Under the pieces are notes generated by a model, which did no database searches, was not told where the DNA came from, and worked only from the letters and a program-made list of their open reading frames with translations. Made by a program: the position numbers and the translations under genes. Below, piece by piece: positions 1 to 11,732 of a stretch of 64,000 nucleotides of DNA (positions are counted from its first letter, which is position 1; each line of letters begins with the position of its first letter). The DNA comes from Telopea speciosissima (taxonomy: Eukaryota; Streptophyta; Magnoliopsida; Proteales; Proteaceae): positions 18,409,542 to 18,473,541 of the forward strand of contig NC_057924.1 in NCBI RefSeq assembly GCF_018873765.1, in the 5' to 3' direction.

Positions 1-238
1 TTGTGTTCATGAACTCTTGATTGTTTCTTTTATGTTGAATGAAATTTTTATGATTTGATTCTGATCAATTATCCTGATTCATGAAGTCTGTTAACAACAC
101 TCATATATCCTACTTTAGTTTGTGTAGAAAAGGCATTGGAATTTAATTTCATGTCCTAAATTGCTACTGTGAATGTCTCAGTATGGTTAGATGGTGATGC
201 AAACCAACTATTTGTTATATTGTTTACATTAGTTAAAG

Positions 239-2140
239 ATGACCAATGTGGATGATGAAGATCTTCAGAATGACCCTAAGGTGGGCATGATTTTTAATAC
301 AAATGATGAGGCATATCTTTTTTACAATGCCTATGGGGGAAGGATGAGTTTCAATATTAGGAAAGACAGACAAGTCAAAATTAACTTTGAGGAGGTTTTT
401 TTATAATAAACAAGAAGTGAAGAAAAATGACTTACGAGTATCTGAAACAAAAATCCTCGAGAAGAAACAAAAATCAATTGTCTTACATGGATGAGAATTA
501 GAATAATGGATAATAGACAATATTGGTGTCATGATTTTGTTGAAAATCATAATCACCCTCTTCACACACCGGCTATTTCATATATGATGAGGTCACAAAG
601 AAAAATTTCAGATGAACATGTTTTTAAGATCGATTTGGCCGATGATTCTAGTCTTATACCTAAGGCTATATTTGATTACATGGGTAGGCAGGCAGGTGGT
701 ATAAAAAACCTTGGGCACACCAAACAAGACCTAAAGAATTATCTCTGGACCAAATGACAACGAGACTTAGTTTACGATGAAGCGGAGAGTTTGTTAAGGT
801 ACTTTGAGAAACAAATATGAGTAAATCCTTCTTTTTAAATCAATGCAGTTGGATAGTGAGGAACAGATTACAAATATATTTTAGGTTGATCTAAGGATGA
901 TTATAGACTATGCATTGTTTGGTGATGTGGTTACGTTAAACACTAAATTTGGCATCAACAACGAATACATGCCATTTGGTGTATTTATTGAATTTAATCA
1001 TCATAGGGGAATTATAATATTTGGGGCTGCGTTATTATATGATGAGACTACTGATTCATTTAAGTGGTTGTTTGAGACATTCCTTGAAACACATGGACAT
1101 AAAAAATGATAACAAATTTTACTGACCAGGATGCTACAATGGGCAAGGCAATCCAAGAAGTGTTACCTGAAACATGGCATAGATTGTATACTTGGCACAA
1201 TATGCAGAATGAGATCAAACACCTAGGTCATTTGATGAGGGATGGTTCAAGGTCTTTAAGTGATTTCAAGGTTTGTATGTTCCAATACAATGATGAAGTA
1301 GAATTTGAAAAGACATGGGAGAAACAACGTATTGATTATGAAGTGAATGATGGTTCATGGTTAGATCGTATCTATGAGCTAAGACATAAATGGGCTAATA
1401 TAAGGAAAACACAACTTAGTGAAAGTTTAAATGAGAGTTTAAAGGGCTACCTAAGATCCAGTTTGGACATTCCTCAAATTTTTAAGTATTTTGAAAGGGT
1501 GGTAAATGACAAACGTCACAATGAGATGATGGCAGAATATGAGGTAATGAATAAAATTACAAAACCAAGGCATTACAGTCATCCACTACTTAAACAAGTA
1601 GCAGAAGTTTACACTCCTAAAATAACGTATTCCACAAGGAGTTCAACTAGGTTGGGGATTGCTACATAAAACTGAGAAATGAGAGAAGTGTCTTTCGTGA
1701 GTATGTAGTTGTCGTGGAGGATGTGGATGGGAAATTTAATGTCGTATGTAACCCATCTGAGCCTATGATTGTTTCCAGTTGTAGGAAATTTGAGATGTAT
1801 GGTGTTATATGTGCCAGGCTCTCAGAATTTTAGATGTACTAGATATCAAGTATATTCCTGCACCATATGTTTTGAGGGATGGACTAGGGCAGTGAGGAAT
1901 ATTGAGGTGAAGGACAATCAAGGGAAAATAGTTGAGGACGATGTTCAGTTGGATTATACACAACATTACAATGTTCTTTTTTCCTTTGTATGTTAAAATA
2001 GCTTCACAAGCATCGACTTCAGCTGAGGGATACATTTTGGCTCACAAGAATGCCCATGAGTTGTGTAAAAACTTCAAGATATTCAATGCAATGACCCAAA
2101 ACCAGATGACAGTGGTGAGAGTCCCATTGTGCAATTAGAG
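239..2140 (+). pseudogene. FAR1/FRS-family (MULE transposase-derived) pseudogene
   Basis: FAR1-RELATED SEQUENCE proteins are nuclear transcription regulators derived from Mutator-like transposases; some copies remain in mobile MULEs. The ATG at 239 opens a FAR1 DNA-binding-like stretch (FNTNDEAYLFYNAYG). After frame breaks it continues as CHDFVENHNHPL (about 530-560). The transposase core follows as pieces: DYALFGDVVTLNTKF (about 903-947), LFGAALLYDET-like text near 1020, then ITDQDATMGKAIQEVLPETWHR (1109-1174), where the catalytic Asp region is recognisable. A SWIM-type zinc finger relic (SSCRKFEMYG at about 1777, PAPYV near 1860) is split by a frameshift and seems to lack its final His. At least five frame breaks make it non-functional. 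No terminal inverted repeats were found, so I cannot tell a dead host FRS gene from a dead MULE. Confidence 0.8.
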
Positions 2141-3312
2141 AACAAAAGGTTGAAGAAGAAAAACAAAAGCCACTGTGGAAAAAGAATGAAGTCTAGGGTT
2201 GAATTGTAGAGTACCATAAAGAAAAAAGCGAACACTCCTAATTCTCATTCCCAAGGTGCTCATCAAAGTCAACCAAGTGTAATCTCCTATCTAGTACAAT
2301 TGGATCCACCTTATATATGGCATGATTTAGAGAACACATCTTCCTTTACGATACCATTAATGGTATATTTTATGCAAAAATTTGACATTTCTTTATACAT
2401 ATTTCTTTCCCTCCCATCTTAATTGCATTATTGTGGTTGTGTAAGGACATATTGGTTATTCACAATCTTCAATGTACTCCTCTCAAGGCTTAATATCAGT
2501 GCTCCACCAAACTCAAAGCGAGGAAGGAAATGGCACAAAAAATTTAGTAGATTTATTGTAAGTTTTCTTTAGAATGTGAATTCATATCTTGACAATGAAA
2601 GTTTATATAATGTCTAATTGAGTGCAATGTCTAATGAAATGCAGGCAGAGATTTAGTGGAATTTGAAGTTGGCTAATGACAGATCTCTCAAGTTTTGTGT
2701 TTCAATTAGGGTACTTTTGAAAATATGTGTATTGTTGACCTATATGTGAATACTTATGTAAGCTTGGATCTTTATTTGAACAATTTCTCTTCAAATTATG
2801 GGATGTTTAAGGTTTACTAGTCAGGGGTGGGATAGTGGACCTTGTTTCTAGGGCCATTACTCGGGGTATTTGGCAGGGCACAATGAGAGAGAATTTTCGA
2901 TAACTATGTTTTTCTAGTGTATTCAATCTGTAAAGAATTAAAAATAGATCTATATGCTATAGGTTTGTTTTTTCTTGAACATTCAAATGTATTCAATCTG
3001 AAAATTTTGCATTGTTGGTGATGGAATGGTTAAGTTTATAGATGGAGGTTTGTTCTTTCTTGAAAGCCATTGCTGTTCTTGTTCCTTTTACTGCATAGGA
3101 GGCCTCTTCTTTCTCTGTACCAATAAAGAAAGTTACTGGGAAGACTGGAGAGGATTCTTGGTGGGGTAAATACCTCCTGCACATTTTCACAAATGGGTTC
3201 TTTAACCCCCACAAACTATTGAATGGTTTCTTGTCGGTTTTCACATCAGTTTGAGGTAGTCCTAGACATTATAATTTACAGACATAACAAGGTACTCCTT
3301 AGTTCTATAATT
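2141..3312. other. No gene recognised (AT-rich)
   Basis: AT-rich sequence. The first 250 bases may still be decayed tail of the FAR1-like pseudogene (a Lys/Arg-rich stretch near 2140-2230). No domain or structured repeat was seen in the rest. Confidence 0.5.
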
Positions 3313-3316
3313 TTTA

Positions 3317-3851
3317 TAGATAGAGTGTATGATATGTGCTTAACTTGGTTCAATTGGGTTGAGAATATAATTGCTAACTAGGGTGGTGCAGATGGTTAAT
3401 GATATGGGAGAAGGAACTTGAGTGCACATGAGGTGTTGTGCAATAACTCCCCCATGTTAGAAACAAGAGTTTTGTACTTTCCCTTGAAGCATTTGGAAGA
3501 ATCGAACAGCTAAACCGATATGAAGAACTTTGGCTGGAAATGAAGTCAAGGAAACAATTGAGGTACACTGACCAATACAACCCCATTACATCTGTATATT
3601 GTAAACATGGGCTTGTTGATAAAGCATCGGAATTGTTCAAGGAAATGGAGATCCATGTGTGCAAAGCGAATGCAATAACCTATCGACATCTCAGACTCGG
3701 TTGCTTGAAAGCAGGAATGGGTCAAACAACCACTACCAGAGGCTCGTCTGGTTGCAAATAAAACTACATTTAAAGAAAGGGAACTAATTTGAAAAGAGGA
3801 AATTTTAACCATCTACACCAAGTTAAGCACATATCATACACTCTTATCTAC
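3317..3851. repeat. Short inverted repeat bracketing a gene fragment (Pack-type candidate)
   Basis: Bases 3317-3349 and 3818-3851 are inverted copies: AGTGTATGATATGTGCTTAA on the left and its exact complement on the right, extended on both sides with one or two mismatches. They enclose about 470 bp that includes a PPR gene fragment. This arrangement resembles a non-autonomous TIR element that has captured host coding sequence. No target-site duplication could be identified, so assignment to a superfamily is not possible. Confidence 0.5.
3456..3764 (+). pseudogene. Pentatricopeptide repeat (PPR) protein fragment
   Basis: PPR proteins bind organellar RNA through tandem 35-residue helical hairpins. 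The open frame reads GRIEQLNRYEELWLEMKS, then ITSVYCKHGLVDKASELFKE, then ANAITYRHLRLGCLKAGM. The second segment is a typical PPR helix pair and the neighbours look like adjoining repeats. Only about two to three repeats are present, with no signal peptide, no start context and no continuation in any frame, so this is a fragment and not a gene. It lies wholly between the inverted-repeat arms at 3317-3349 and 3818-3851, which suggests capture by a small element. Confidence 0.6.
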
Positions 3852-4240
3852 ATAAATTGGGTTGTAGATATGTTCTCCCATATCTACTAATTTGAAAAGG
3901 GAACTAACTTGGTGCATTGGGTTGTATGATATATTCTCCCATATAGTGGTGGATTACCTTGTATTTTTAACTATCTATTTCTTTCTAACAAAGTTATATT
4001 TTTTCACTGAATTTTCAAAGCTTTGTTTTACTATATAGTCAAAACTAGATTACTTGGAATTAAATCATCTCTCCTCTATCAATTCCCTGTTATAATAGGA
4101 AGAAATACCTTAATAAAGTTCTAATTATGAGGATTTATACAAAAAGAAGTTTGAAAACAACATATCCCAATATATCCTTCCCTCTAAAAAATATAACTAT
4201 TTATTTATATCCACTCCTTTTAGAAGATCAAGAACATCCG
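3852..4240. other. No gene recognised
   Basis: AT-rich. Contains two near-copies of a short block (GTTGTAGATATGTTCTCCCA near 3862 and a variant near 3926), but no coding signal. Confidence 0.4.
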
Positions 4241-4480
4241 TCAGTCCATTAAGTTGTCCATGCACGTATCCTTCAATAAATTCGATGGATTTTGTTTGCT
4301 TTGCTTCCGTACCCAAGTCTGTAGTCCTCCCACTGTGAGATGAACTTCCCATATCTTATGTTGAAAAGGTAGGGCCCCATCCTCTGTCAATGAGTTGTGT
4401 TCAATCCACTTGAACATTCCACATCTATGGTTGCTATCCTGCATGCAAGTTAGACTTAAAAAAAAGAAGAGTATATTCAT
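4241..4480 (-). pseudogene. Possible GRF-type zinc-finger exon fragment
   Basis: Minus-strand open frame containing DSNHRCGMFKWIEH, which resembles the end of a GRF zinc finger (final Cys followed by a Phe/Trp-rich strand). A good splice acceptor (TTGCATGCAG) directly precedes the GAT codon for this motif, so the ATG upstream of it is probably intronic. The remainder (HKIWEVHLTVGGLQTWVRK) is not recognised. The gypsy insertion at 4590 separates this block from its former neighbour at 15219 onward. Low confidence; it could be chance. Confidence 0.25.
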
Positions 4481-4584
4481 AGACTAATAGTTACAAATAA
4501 ACCACAAAAAATATTGACTATTGGATTCATGGTCGTACCCTCTTCGATGTTGGGCAGCACCAAAATGGTCACTTCTTTGAGTAC

Positions 4585-4589
4585 CTAAG
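4585..4589. repeat. Target-site duplication CTAAG (left)
   Basis: Identical to 15214-15218 directly after the 3' LTR. It fixes both LTR outer boundaries. Confidence 0.9.
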
Positions 4590-4684
4590 TGATACATCCA
4601 ATATTCATCGGGCCAATCAGTGGCCGCCACGTGTCACAGGGCGACCCGCTCCAGAACCAAGGGAAATGAACCAGGGTCCCAATA

Positions 4685-5228
4685 CCCGAGCGCGGCCAGC
4701 ACCAAGGCGTGGCCTCCACTCGGGCGCAGCCTCACCTAGGCGTGGCCAAACCCAGGAGGCCTCTCACCTAGGCGCGGCCACACCCAGGCGCGGCCTGCAC
4801 CCAGGCGCGGCCACCACTCAGGCGCGGCCTCACCAAGGCGTGGCCACACCCAGGCACGGCCACACCCAGGCGCGGCCACACCCAGGCGCGGCCTCACCCA
4901 GGCGCGGCCACCACTCAGGCGCGGCCTTACCTAGGCGCGGCCACATCCAGGCGCGGCCTCTCACCCAGGCGCGGCCTCACCCAGGGGTGGCCTCACCCAG
5001 GCGCGGCCTGCACCCAGGCAAGGCCACCACTCAGGTGCGACCTCACCTAGGCTTGGCTACACCCAGGCGCGGCCTCTCACCCAGGCGCGGCCACACCCAG
5101 GCGTGGCCTCACCCTGTCGCGACCACATCCAGGAGTGGCCTCTCACCCAGGCGCGGCCTCACCCAGGCGCGGCCACCACTCAGGCGTGACCTCACCTAGG
5201 CGCGGCTACACATCCGGGCACGGCCTCA
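4685..5228 (+). repeat. GC-rich minisatellite inside the 5' LTR
   Basis: About 30 degenerate copies of a 16-19 bp unit close to CACCCAGGCGCGGCC(T/A). The same unit fills the matching part of the 3' LTR and recurs at about 13190-13470. The open frame across it is a consequence of the repeat and is not a gene. Confidence 0.85.
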
Positions 5229-5543
5229 CCCAGGCACAGCATCGTGGGCACAAACGTGAGGTGGGGGCCACTCACCTATGACCCGATCGTATCGCTATAA
5301 GACTCATGTCACCACCAGGACTCTAGGCCACCGCTTAGAAGTCACGTCATCCAGACGGATTCAAGCACCAAGGACGTTATCACCATACGCGGGTATCTAT
5401 CCACCAAGGATCTTGATACCACCAGGACACTCCCCCCCGCAGGGAGATGATCAATCAAGATAGAGCCCCGTCACCCAGGGCCTCTATCCACTCAACGGCA
5501 CAATTGCCATCAAACTGGGACTCTCCACACCGCCATACGCTAC

Positions 5544-5550
5544 TATAAAA
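5544..5550 (+). promoter_or_regulatory. LTR TATA box (TATAAAA)
   Basis: TACTATAAAAGGCAAGG sits about 200 bp before the LTR end; the same motif is at 15011-15017 in the 3' LTR. Expected to drive the genomic transcript. Confidence 0.6.
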
Positions 5551-5749
5551 GGCAAGGTACATAACCCCATAGGGGACATCTAAACTCATACTGAATAATC
5601 ACTATTCATCTATTTGCGCCAGGAGATCTAACTTTGGCATCGGAGAGCCCTGGGCCGGGACCACATCGGTTCTCTCTATTGACCCCTTTGGTCCACTTGC
5701 AGGTGACGGCACTCGCAGGACCGCTCGACGATTTCTTGACGCAACAGAT

Positions 5750-5767
5750 TGGCGCCGTCTGTGGGAA
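5750..5767 (+). other. Primer-binding site of the Tat-type element
   Basis: TGGCGCCGTCTGTGGGAA begins 3 bp after the LTR. The first nine bases (TGGCGCCGT) are complementary to a tRNA 3' end ACGGCGCCA, as in plant tRNA-Asp; the remainder diverges. It is not the initiator-Met type site used by most copia elements. Confidence 0.6.
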
Positions 5768-5812
5768 CGACGCTAGCCATTACAGCTACTAGGCCGCTCC
5801 CATACTCATTCA

Positions 5813-7275
5813 ATGGCACGAAGGAAGACTACCACCACTAACAACCGAGCAAGGAATGGATCCCCACCCCCAGAGTGCTCTCGTCGCAGAGCCAACGACC
5901 AGGACCATGTCCCTCTAGAAGAAGAGATCCCCCTTAATGACCAGTTCGTGATCGCCGAGCCCAACAATGATGAGGCCGACGATGTGGTGGTGGAGGTGAC
6001 ACCTGACCCCAATGCTCCAGCCACTGTGGGTCAGATTAATGACCTGCAACGACAGATCCTCGATGAACAATGACTCTTTCGAGAATACTTGACGCAGCGT
6101 GCGACGTCTCACCATCGAAGGACTTCACCATCAGCAAGGGTGGAGTCCGTACCTCGACAAGAGCCGAACCCTAGGAGATCATCTCCCAGGGGCGTGAGAT
6201 CAGAGAGACTAGCGCGACGAGCGACCCCCACTCCCAGCGGGGGGAGCCTTCCCAGCATCCCAGGAGAACAAGGGACCTCTCGCCACGGTCAGAACGTGGG
6301 AGGACGCCAACACCCAGGGCGAGGGTGTCTAGCCCGCAGAGATCAATCCGGAGGTCTGTGTTCGACGAACGACTGGAAGTAAGTCACATACCACGATGAA
6401 GCCGGACCTACAGAGAAGAAAGCCCCTCACCTTCATGACAGGATTCATCACGGCGTGACCATTCCCCATCCCACCAACACTCAAGGCGGGAGGGGACATT
6501 CAGGAGAGAGCGTGAACGGGGTCGCAGCGAACGTTCGGCCAGGCGTGGGGGGCAGACACGGGACGAGGAGCTCGATCAAAGACTCCGCGACCTGGATGAG
6601 AAGCTGAAAGGGTTGAAGAAGCAGACCAAAGGCGAGATGCATTCCATACCCGGGCAACACCCCTTCTCGGCAGAGATCATGTCAGCCACACTACCTTCCA
6701 GGTTTCGACTACCCACCTTTGAACTCTACAGTGGTACCACTGACCCCAATGACCACATCAACTACTTTAATAGCATGATGACGCTGTATGGGGGGTCGGA
6801 CGTGGTCTCCTGTCGGGCATTCCCGGCATCCCTCAAGGGAGCAGCCACATCATGGTTCTCCAGGCTACGATCGAGATCTATAGGCTCGTTCGCAGAGCTA
6901 TGCGAACAGTTCGTCACCCGCTTCCAAAGCAGCGTCAAGCAGAAGAAGACCACCGTCAATTTATCGAACGTGGTACGAATCCGGGAATCTCTCGGGGAAT
7001 ACGTTACAGTGTTCACCAAAGAGTCCCTGGAGGTTTGAGACTTGGATGACCAGACACAGCATGCAGCCCTAGCAGGAGGTATTAGGGACCTGGACCTGGC
7101 ACATCATGAGACCAGGACTATGAAAGAGCTCTTGGAGCGGTGCAACGAGTTTGCAAATATGGCCGAGGTACTACAAGCTAGAACGAAAATAATCGAGGCC
7201 AAGCCACAAGACAACAAGAGGTCAGCACCTGATGATCGCAAAGAGGGTAAGAGGTCGAGGACAGAGCACCGATAA
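5813..7275 (+). pseudogene. Gag N-terminal and capsid region (Tat-type), broken
   Basis: Starts at ATG 5813 (MARRKTTTTNNRARNGSPPP), runs to a stop at 6071-6073, then continues in shifted frames through an Arg/Ser/Pro-rich linker (6089-6382). From 6613 comes a typical retrotransposon gag core: LPTFELYSGTTDPNDHINYF, AFPASLKGAATSWFSRL, and FAELCEQFVTRFQ. A TGA at 7036-7038 and a TAA at 7273-7275 interrupt the rest (GIRDLDLAHHE...ERCNEFANMAE). In an intact element gag forms the cytoplasmic virus-like particle. At least three breaks here. Confidence 0.85.
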
Positions 7276-7383
7276 GAGAAGGGCGACCGCCCATCTAGGA
7301 GGATAAACCGCCGCCCAGAGAGAAGTGAGAGGGCAAGCACCCCCGAGTTCACACCACTGAACACCACCAGGTCCCAGATACTC

Positions 7384-8364
7384 ATGCAGATCCAGGACCG
7401 TGACTTACTCCATTGGCCACGACCCATGCTAGTAGGACCAGAGAAGCGGAACCCTAACAAATACTGCCTCTTCCACAAAGAGAATGGGCACGACACAGAG
7501 GAGTGCTATCAATTGAAGAGGGAGATAGAGCAACTGGTAAGAGCAGGAAGCCTGAACAAGTATGTGAAGGGGAGACGTGACAACCGCTCAGGCCAAGGAG
7601 ATAGAGGTCGCGACGGAGACAGAGTGGAACCGAGACGAGAAGAGAGAAGAACAGATCGAGAGAGAGACCGCCCAGAAGAGCGGAGAGATGCAACAGAACC
7701 TAGTGGCACCAAGGGACCTCCTATCCTCACCATACTTGGAGGACCGGGACAAGAGTCCACCAGAAAAGCTAAAGCTCATGCCAGGTTCGTGGGAGTAGCA
7801 GAGAAGCCCAACAAGATAGCCAAGACCGAGGCGGTGATCTCCTTCTCGGATGAAGACTTGGAAGGACTAAACTTCCCGCATGAAGATGCCCTGGTAGTAC
7901 AGGTGGAGGTAGCCAATCGACCTGTACACAGGGTACTGATAGACAAGGGGGCGTCTGTTGACGAACTCTCCTTAGACGCCTATCGACAGTTCGGGTTCGG
8001 GGACGACCAGCTCAAACCAGAGCCCACTTATCACCATGCATTCTCAGGTGCCACCGCCTCCATCAGAGGTACCATAGAGCTACCCGTCACCTTCGGGGTA
8101 CACCCTCAACAAGTAACCATCATGGTGAATTTCATGGTAGTCAAGTCCGTGGTGTCCTTCAACGGCCTCTTAGGGCGACCTTCACTGATAGCCCTTAGAG
8201 GAGTCATATCACCACTTCACCTGAAGATGAAGTTCCCCACCGAGAATGGGGTAGGCGAAGTCCGAGGAGATCAGAAGAAAGCAAGGGAGTGCTATGCCAC
8301 CTTCATGAAAAAGAATAATGGCAACACCGTGGAATGGCACTCGCCTAGAGAGCATGGTCGGTGA
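7384..8364 (+). pseudogene. Gag zinc knuckle plus aspartic protease region
   Basis: Open frame carrying the gag C-terminus and protease. The knuckle reads CLFHKENGHDTEEC, with spacing C-x2-H-x4-H-x4-C, so a His replaces the second Cys of the usual CCHC. After a charged Arg/Glu/Asp-rich linker comes the protease: VHRVLIDKGASVDELSLDAY, where the catalytic Asp is kept but the usual D-(T/S/N)-G triad reads DKG; GLLGRPSL near residue 260 is the second protease hallmark. Ends at TGA 8362-8364; the connection to RT carries on in another frame at 8318-8512. Confidence 0.8.
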
Positions 8365-8394
8365 CCGGAGAGATGAACCGACAGAGAGAAGGGG

Positions 8395-9370
8395 AAGGCC
8401 AGTGGAAGACCTCATCGCCTGGCCCCTCAGCCAGGAAGACCCCTCCAAGGTCGTTCAAGTTGGCTCGCTGCTAAACAAGGAACAGAAAGAAGGGCTTGGA
8501 CACCTCCTCTAAGCGAACATGGATGTCTTCGCATGGTCGACCTCCGACATGCCGGGAATACCACGTTCCATAGCAGAACATCGACTACATGTCGACCCAA
8601 CCAGGAAGCCTGTTCAACAGAAGCGTCGTAACTTCGCCCTCGATCGACAAGCAGCAATCAAGGAGGAGGTCGAGAAGTTAAGCCAATCAGGGTTCATCAG
8701 AAAGGAGAAGTTCCCAACCTGGCTCGCCAACGTGGTCATGGTACTAAAGCCAAATGGGAAGTGGAGGATGTGTGTCGACTATACCGACCTGAATAAGGCA
8801 TGCCCAAAGGATGAGTACCCACTACCCAGGATCGACCTACTGATCGACGCCACCGTCGGCCATGAGATGCTAAGTTTCATGGACGCCTACTCCGGATACA
8901 ACCAGATCCTCATGTGTGAGGATGATGAGTCTTACACCGCATTTCGGACGGACAAAGAGAACTACTGCTACCACGTCATGCCGTTCGGGTTAAAGAATGC
9001 AGGGGCCACCTATCAGAGGATGGTCAACAAGATGTTCGAGGAGTAGATCGGGCGCAACAGGGAGGTATATGTGGATGACATGCTCGTAAAAAGCATCCAC
9101 GCCAGCCAACACCTGACCGACCTAGAGGAGGCATTTGCAGTACTGAGGAGGAACCAGATGAAGCTAAACCCTGCAAAGTGCGCCTTCGGCGTAACGTCAG
9201 GAAAATTCCTGGGGTTCATGGTCTCAGTCTGTGGAATAGAAGCCAACCCATCCAAGATCAAGGCCATCCAAGAAATGGCACCTCCTCGAACGGTCAGGGA
9301 AGTGCAGAGGTTGAATGGAAGGGTCGCCGCCCTTTCCAGGTTCGTGTCACGATCAGGTGATAAGTGCTAA
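8395..9370 (+). pseudogene. Reverse transcriptase domain (Tat-type gypsy), broken
   Basis: RT copies the element RNA into cDNA inside the particle. Recognisable blocks: [14 protein letters not shown] leader (about 8522), [29 protein letters not shown] (8724-8813), [13 protein letters not shown] (8872-8910), [22 protein letters not shown] (8971-9036), catalytic YVDDMLVKS (about 9068-9094), LGFMVSVCGIEANPSKI. A TAG at 9044-9046 falls at a position where the family has Gln (CAG to TAG), and the frame ends at TAA 9368-9370. The C-terminal connection continues as FFKTLKNLRSPKDFTW before another stop. Confidence 0.88.
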
Positions 9371-10330
9371 CCATTCTTCAAAACATTGAAGAACCTCCGA
9401 AGCCCTAAAGATTTCACATGGACGGAAGAGTGCCAGAAGGCGTTCAAGAATTGAAGGAGTACCTAGAGAGCCCACCACCGCTTGGGCGACTGTAACCTAA
9501 CGAAGAGTTGCGCTCTACCGCCGCCACCCTGCCGCGCGGTCGTAGATCGTCTTGAAGGAAGAGGACAAAGTCCAGAGGCCCATCTATTACGTCGCCATGT
9601 CCCGATCGATGCAGAGACCAGGTACACTAGGATCGAGAAGGTAGCCTATGCATTGGTAATGGCAGCCAGGAAGCTACGACCATACTTCCAAGCCCATACC
9701 ATCATAGTCCTCACAGACCTACCCCTGAAGAAGATACTGCACAAGCTGGATGTCTCCGGGAGATTGATAGCATGGGCGGTGGAGCTAAGTAAGCATGACA
9801 TCAGGTTCCAACCAAGGATAGCCATCAAAGGCCAGGCTCTTGCAGATTTCATTGCAGAGTGTACCCTGTCTGAGATCGAGTCAGAAACAGGAGACCCGGA
9901 AGAGAAGGATCACGGATCATGGGACATGTTCGTGGACGGGTCGAGCAATGCGGTAGGAAGCGGCGCGGGTCTCATATTAACCAGCCCCGAGGGATTTCGT
10001 ATCCAATATGCTCTCCGATTCACCTTCTAAGCATCCAATAATGAGGCAGAGTACGAGGCATTACTAGCTGGACTCTGGGTGGCCAAAGCCATCCAAGTCA
10101 CACACCTATCCACCCGGAGCGACTCCCAGCTCGTGGTGAATCAGGTGAATGGAGAGTACGAGGCAAAAGATGAAAGGATGGCATCATACCTAGCATGTGC
10201 TCAAGCATTGATCGAGGGTTTCATGAAGTTTGAGATGGTTCGAGTTCCCAGGGAGGAGAACGCCGCCGCTGACGCCCTATCCAGGCTAGCCAATGAGGAA
10301 CTCCAAAATTTGGCCAGCGCAGTCTATGTT
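9371..10330 (+). pseudogene. RNase H and second (archaeal-type) RNase H domains
   Basis: Two RNase H modules in series. The first, about 9590-9850, is the gypsy type: RYTRIEKVAYALVMAARKLR, HTIIVLTDLPLKKIL, RLIAWAVELSKHDIRF. The second, about 9900-10290, opens with MFVDGSSNAVGSGAGL (catalytic Asp), then [13 protein letters not shown], then [19 protein letters not shown]; this D-E-D pattern is the extra archaeal-like RNase H that defines Tat/Ogre elements. A TAA at 10028-10030 splits the second module. Roughly 60 codons between RT and the first module are scrambled (9400-9590). Confidence 0.85.
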
Positions 10331-11662
10331 GAGATCCTGCATGTGCCAACGTATAAGGAAAAGCAGGTTAACGAGATCATGGAGGGACCTAGTTGGATGG
10401 ACCCTCTACTCAACTACCTCCAGACCGATGTCTTACCAGAAGACAAGGCCGAAGCAAGGAAGATCAGGATGAGAGCTGCAAAGTACACCGTCCTAGACGG
10501 GGTACTGTACAAGCAGGGGGCAACAACACCACTACTCCGGTGCCTAGGACCCAAGGGGGCAGAGTACGCCCTAGCCGAAGTCCATCAGGGGATATGTGGA
10601 AGCCACATGGGGGGACGAGCCCTAGCCTACAGAATCCTCCGCCAGGGACTATACTGGCCACGAATGCAAGAGGAGGCCATCCAATATGCCAAGAAGTGCG
10701 AGCAATGTCAGTTGTTCGCCCCAGTACCCCATCTACCCGCCACCAAGCTGACATCAATCCTCAACCCCATACCTTTTGCCATGTGGGGACTTGACATCTT
10801 AGGCAACTTCACTGCAGCACCGAGAAACAGAAAGTACCTGGTCGTCACGATTGACTACTTCACCAAGCAGGTCGAAGCTAAACCCTTGGCCAAGATAACA
10901 GAGACAGAGATGGAGAAGTTCGTCCGCGACGACGTCATCTACAGGTTCGGGGTACCACGGATCCTCGTCTCAGACAACGGCAAACAATTCAACAACCCCA
11001 AATTCTAAGCATTCTGTCACAGCTACAACATCGACTATCGGCCTGTGTCGGTAGTATACCCACAGGCCAATGGTCAGGTGGAGGTCACCAACAGAACACT
11101 ACTGGAAGGAGTCAAGAAAAGGCTAGAGGGAGCCAAAGCAAAGTGGGTCGAAGAGCTACCAAGCACCCTGGGGGCATACCGAACTACAGTACGGACGCCC
11201 ACAGGAGAGAGCCCCTTCCGCCTAGCATATGGCACTGACACATTGGCGCCAGTAGAGGTCTACACCATGTCCCATAGGGTTCTGCACTTCAACGAACGTA
11301 CCTATCTCGACGGACTACGGGCGAACCTAGACTTTATAGATGAGGTCTGTGAGAGAGCACTATTAAGGAACGTCGCCTACCAGCAACGTACTGCCAGGTA
11401 CTATAATGCCAGGGTCAAGGAAAGGCTATTCCACCAGGGAGATCTAGTCCTACGGAGGGCAAGTGCATCACAGCCACTGAAGGTAGAGAAGCTGTCAGCC
11501 AACTGGGAAGGACCCTACATAGTCTCCAAGCAGATACGTCCAGGGACCTCCTGCTTGAAGACTCCAGGGGGCAAGAAGGTAGACCGTACCTGGAACTCAC
11601 TATACTTGAAGAAGTACTATCGCAGAAGTAACAACAGCGGAGTTTGGCACCACCAACAGTAG
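10331..11662 (+). pseudogene. Integrase (Tat-type gypsy), one stop in the catalytic core
   Basis: Integrase inserts the cDNA into the chromosome. HHCC zinc finger: [11 protein letters not shown], then KKCEQCQ (about 10581-10714). Catalytic core: WGLDILGNF (first Asp), LVSDNGKQF (second Asp, about 10965-10990), and QANGQVEVTNR (Glu, about 11063-11095). A TAA at 11006-11008 lies between the last two. The C-terminal part (ARYYNARVKERLFHQGDLVL, WEGPYIVSKQIRPG) closes with LYLKKYYRR. Overall well preserved apart from that stop. No chromodomain follows, as expected for Tat. Confidence 0.88.
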
Positions 11663-11732
11663 CAGTAGATGGCATTACAGTTTCAAGGATGAATTGAAAA
11701 AAAATTCGGGAATACTTGGCTTCTTCTACTAC

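Larger units (their letters stand above)
4590..5746 (+). repeat. 5' LTR of the Tat-type gypsy element
   Basis: Begins TGATACATCC and ends GACGCAACA, 1157 bp. Left third is a GC-rich minisatellite; the right half holds the TATA box. Matches the 3' LTR (14024-15213) along its whole length apart from copy-number and order differences in the minisatellite. Confidence 0.92.

Noticed and set aside
4666-5199. 177-codon ORF of Arg/Pro/Gly repeats (and the similar frames at 13810-14666)
   Set aside because: They read through the GC-rich minisatellite of the LTRs; the composition is set by the repeat and no independent coding signal exists.
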